Shown one piece after another: positions 5,637 to 6,722 of a DNA stretch of 6,722 nt. Both the position numbers and the translations under genes were made by a program. The notes under the pieces are model-generated. The model was not told the origin of the DNA, searched no databases, and saw only the letters and a program-made list of their open reading frames with translations. The DNA comes from Prevotella sp. Lineage in GTDB: Bacteria > Bacteroidota > Bacteroidia > Bacteroidales > Bacteroidaceae. Where the stretch lies: positions 1-6,722 of the forward strand of contig JAFRZC010000204.1 of the NCBI GenBank assembly GCA_017442765.1, read 5' to 3'. Numbering within the stretch: the stretch's first letter is position 1; each line of letters starts with the position of its first letter.

Positions 5637-5724
5637 GAGACTTTGCTCCGGGCAAACTCGGAGTTTCCCTAGGGTAAACTGGGGCTTTAAGTAGGGTAAA
5701 CTCCGGGTTTACCTAGGGTAAACT
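5637..5724. repeat. 22-bp tandem array, four units
   Basis: TAGGGTAAACT occurs exactly at 5670, 5692 and 5714, with a degenerate in-phase copy (CCGGGCAAACT) at 5648. The alternating 11-nt halves (GAGACTTTGCT, CGGAGTTTCCC, GGGGCTTTAAG, CCGGGTTTACC) share a central TTT and are partly complementary to the conserved half, for example GTTTACC-TAG-GGTAAAC. Each unit can therefore fold or present a dyad. CTCCGAG (5633-5639) and CTCGGAG (5657-5663), with inner TTTGC/GCAAA, form a hairpin over the left end. AAACGCC (5617-5623) and GGCGTTT (5742-5748) flank the array as a perfect inverted repeat. Confidence 0.85.
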
Positions 5725-5821
5725 CCACCCCCCGTTTTCAGGGCGTTTCAGACGGGTTTTCGTTATCAAAAGGGTATGTGAAAATGATTGACAATATGTT
5801 ACGTTGAATATCGGGGAAGTA

Positions 5822-6349
5822 TTAATATCCATACACCAGGCCGTACTTCTCATGCAATTTGCGGAGGGTACCGTCGGCCTTCATCTGGGCAATGACGGCG
5901 TTGACGAGGGCGAGGAGATCGTCCTGCCCCTTGCGCATCAGCACACCAATTTCTCCGTGGGTGAAGGGAGCGCTTAGCAACGGTGCAGCGAGGCGCGGGT
6001 CATTTTGCACATACCACGGAGCCTCGGTAATTTCAGTAATCATCACATCGGCAGTCAGCGTAGGCCACGAGGTTTGTACGAATTCAATACCTACACCGAT
6101 ACGCTTGGCTATCTTCTCTGCCATCTCAATGCCGAAGCCCCAATAGTTGCCGTTGGCCTCGCGGTACGAGAGAGGTCGATAGTCGCCCGTGGTGCCTACC
6201 AACAGCTTGCCACGCTCTTGGATGCGTTGTATGGTAGGCTGCTGTGTCTCAACAACAGGATTGTCGTCACTGCTGGTGCAGCAAGTCGTTAAGCAAGCAC
6301 CGCAAATGCAAAAGATGGCGGCCAGCAGCCAAAGTTTAGTCTGTTTCAT
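5822..6349 (-). CDS. Cyclohexadienyl-dehydratase-like solute-binding lipoprotein, internally deleted
   Basis: This 175-residue exported protein is of the SBP_bac_3 fold. Residues 1-24 are a lipoprotein signal (LTTC, with Cys23 or Cys24 the likely lipid site). The acidic SSDD just after it resembles the Bacteroidota surface-export signal. IQRIQERGKLLVGTTGDYRPLSY (38-62) and VQTSWPTLTAD (91-101) are lobe-one signatures of PheC-type cyclohexadienyl dehydratases and related amino-acid-binding proteins. The sequence then jumps at Asp101-Val102 to ADVMITEITEAPWY, a motif that normally comes about 90-100 residues later, and ends with the normal C-terminal helix (AQMKADGTLRKLHEKYGL). Almost all of lobe two is missing, against a usual length of about 250-270. 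It may be non-functional or repurposed. It follows the phosphatase gene by 21 nt, probably in one transcript. Confidence 0.82.
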   Translation of the reverse strand: MKQTKLWLLAAIFCICGACLTTCCTSSDDNPVVETQQPTIQRIQERGKLLVGTTGDYRPLSYREANGNYWGFGIEMAEKIAKRIGVGIEFVQTSWPTLTADVMITEITEAPWYVQNDPRLAAPLLSAPFTHGEIGVLMRKGQDDLLALVNAVIAQMKADGTLRKLHEKYGLVYGY

Positions 6350-6370
6350 TTGTTGTCATATATGTTATAT

Positions 6371-6722
6371 TTATATTGACAGACTGAAGCAGAGCATCGT
6401 CAGGTCGTCGTTGGGCTCTGCACCGTCGCGGAAGCGGGCGACCTCTGCTTCCAAGGCTTCGATAATGCCTTGGGCATTGCTCGACGGCCTGGATGTCAGG
6501 ATATTGATGATGCGGTCTTCGCCGAACTGCTCTTGGCGGGCGTTCTCAGCTTCGTTGAGTCCGTCGGTGTAGAGCAGCATCATACCGCCGCTGGGCAAGT
6601 CCATCTCTTCGCCTACATATTCCAGGTCGGGCCATAGTCCGATAGGGGCATTGGCCTCCTTGACATCGAGGAAGGCGTATTGCCCCTCGGCATTGCCGAT
6701 GACGGGAGGATTGTGCCCGGCA
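6371..6722 (-). CDS. SpoIIE/RsbU-type PP2C serine phosphatase, C-terminal part (partial)
   Basis: The last 116 complete codons are present; the 5' part lies beyond the window, and the frame stays open to the edge. The translation includes AGHNPPVIG near the window edge, NAPIGLWPDLEY, GGMMLLYTDGLNEAEN and a terminal EPNDDLTMLCF. These are the conserved metal-binding and core motifs of the SpoIIE/RsbU PPM phosphatases, with Asp in YTDG and the final NDD as likely Mn2+/Mg2+ ligands. Such enzymes remove phosphate from anti-anti-sigma (STAS) proteins or related partners in response to a sensor domain, which would be in the missing N-terminal part. The Met at 6604 is internal, not a start. Spacing to the solute-binding gene suggests co-transcription. 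Confidence 0.92.
   Translation of the reverse strand, partial: AGHNPPVIGNAEGQYAFLDVKEANAPIGLWPDLEYVGEEMDLPSGGMMLLYTDGLNEAENARQEQFGEDRIINILTSRPSSNAQGIIEALEAEVARFRDGAEPNDDLTMLCFSLSI

Larger units (their letters stand above)
5516..5821. other. Gene-free spacer with a GC-rich repeat block
   Basis: No credible coding frame is seen on either strand between the operator region and the end of the solute-binding gene. The edges (5516-5558 and about 5762-5821) are AT-rich. The middle (about 5561-5760) is clearly GC-richer and packed with palindromes and tandem units, described in separate entries. No tRNA, classical terminator or promoter consensus was recognised. Confidence 0.6.

Noticed and set aside
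5637..5724. CRISPR array
   Set aside because: Conserved blocks are only 11 nt, the intervening 11-nt halves are related to one another rather than unique, and no cas gene is present.

Overview
The window looks like a chromosomal segment from a member of the Bacteroidota, most likely Prevotellaceae or a close relative (family-level placement is inference). The evidence is a Bacteroidota-type HU protein, a bS22-like micro-protein next to the start of an RNase E/G gene, a DUF4348-type lipoprotein, -7 promoter boxes of the form TAnnTTTG upstream of several genes, and no clear Shine-Dalgarno sequences. Coding regions are moderately GC-rich, while the spacers are AT-rich.

Positions 1-1800 are housekeeping genes on the minus strand. 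In transcription order these are pheS (phenylalanyl-tRNA synthetase alpha), an HU-family nucleoid protein with its own promoter, a 29-codon bS22/AURKAIP1-COX24-like protein, a strong intrinsic terminator, and the first eight codons of a gene resembling RNase G/E. Positions 1813-4497 form a plus-strand operon, divergent from pheS: a DUF4348 lipoprotein, murB (peptidoglycan precursor synthesis) and a PhnP-like metallo-beta-lactamase-fold hydrolase. A 7-nt-period repeat bridges the first two genes, and the last two are almost fused end to end.

Positions 4498-6722 are accessory in character. A convergent spacer holds a large imperfect inverted repeat and a short tandem repeat. Next comes a minus-strand pair, a small antitoxin-like protein overlapping a PIN-domain (VapC-type) ribonuclease, with a good promoter embedded in nested inverted repeats. 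A 433-nt gene-free stretch upstream of that pair carries a GC-rich 22-bp tandem array and several palindromes. Last, also on the minus strand, come a lipoprotein of the cyclohexadienyl-dehydratase-like solute-binding family and, 21 nt upstream of it, the C-terminal end of a SpoIIE/RsbU-type PP2C phosphatase that runs off the window.

No clearly new multi-gene system is visible. The items most worth a second look are the solute-binding protein, which appears to have lost nearly all of its second lobe by an in-frame deletion; the 22-bp array; the nested repeats around the toxin-antitoxin promoter; and the heptamer array linking the lipoprotein gene to murB.
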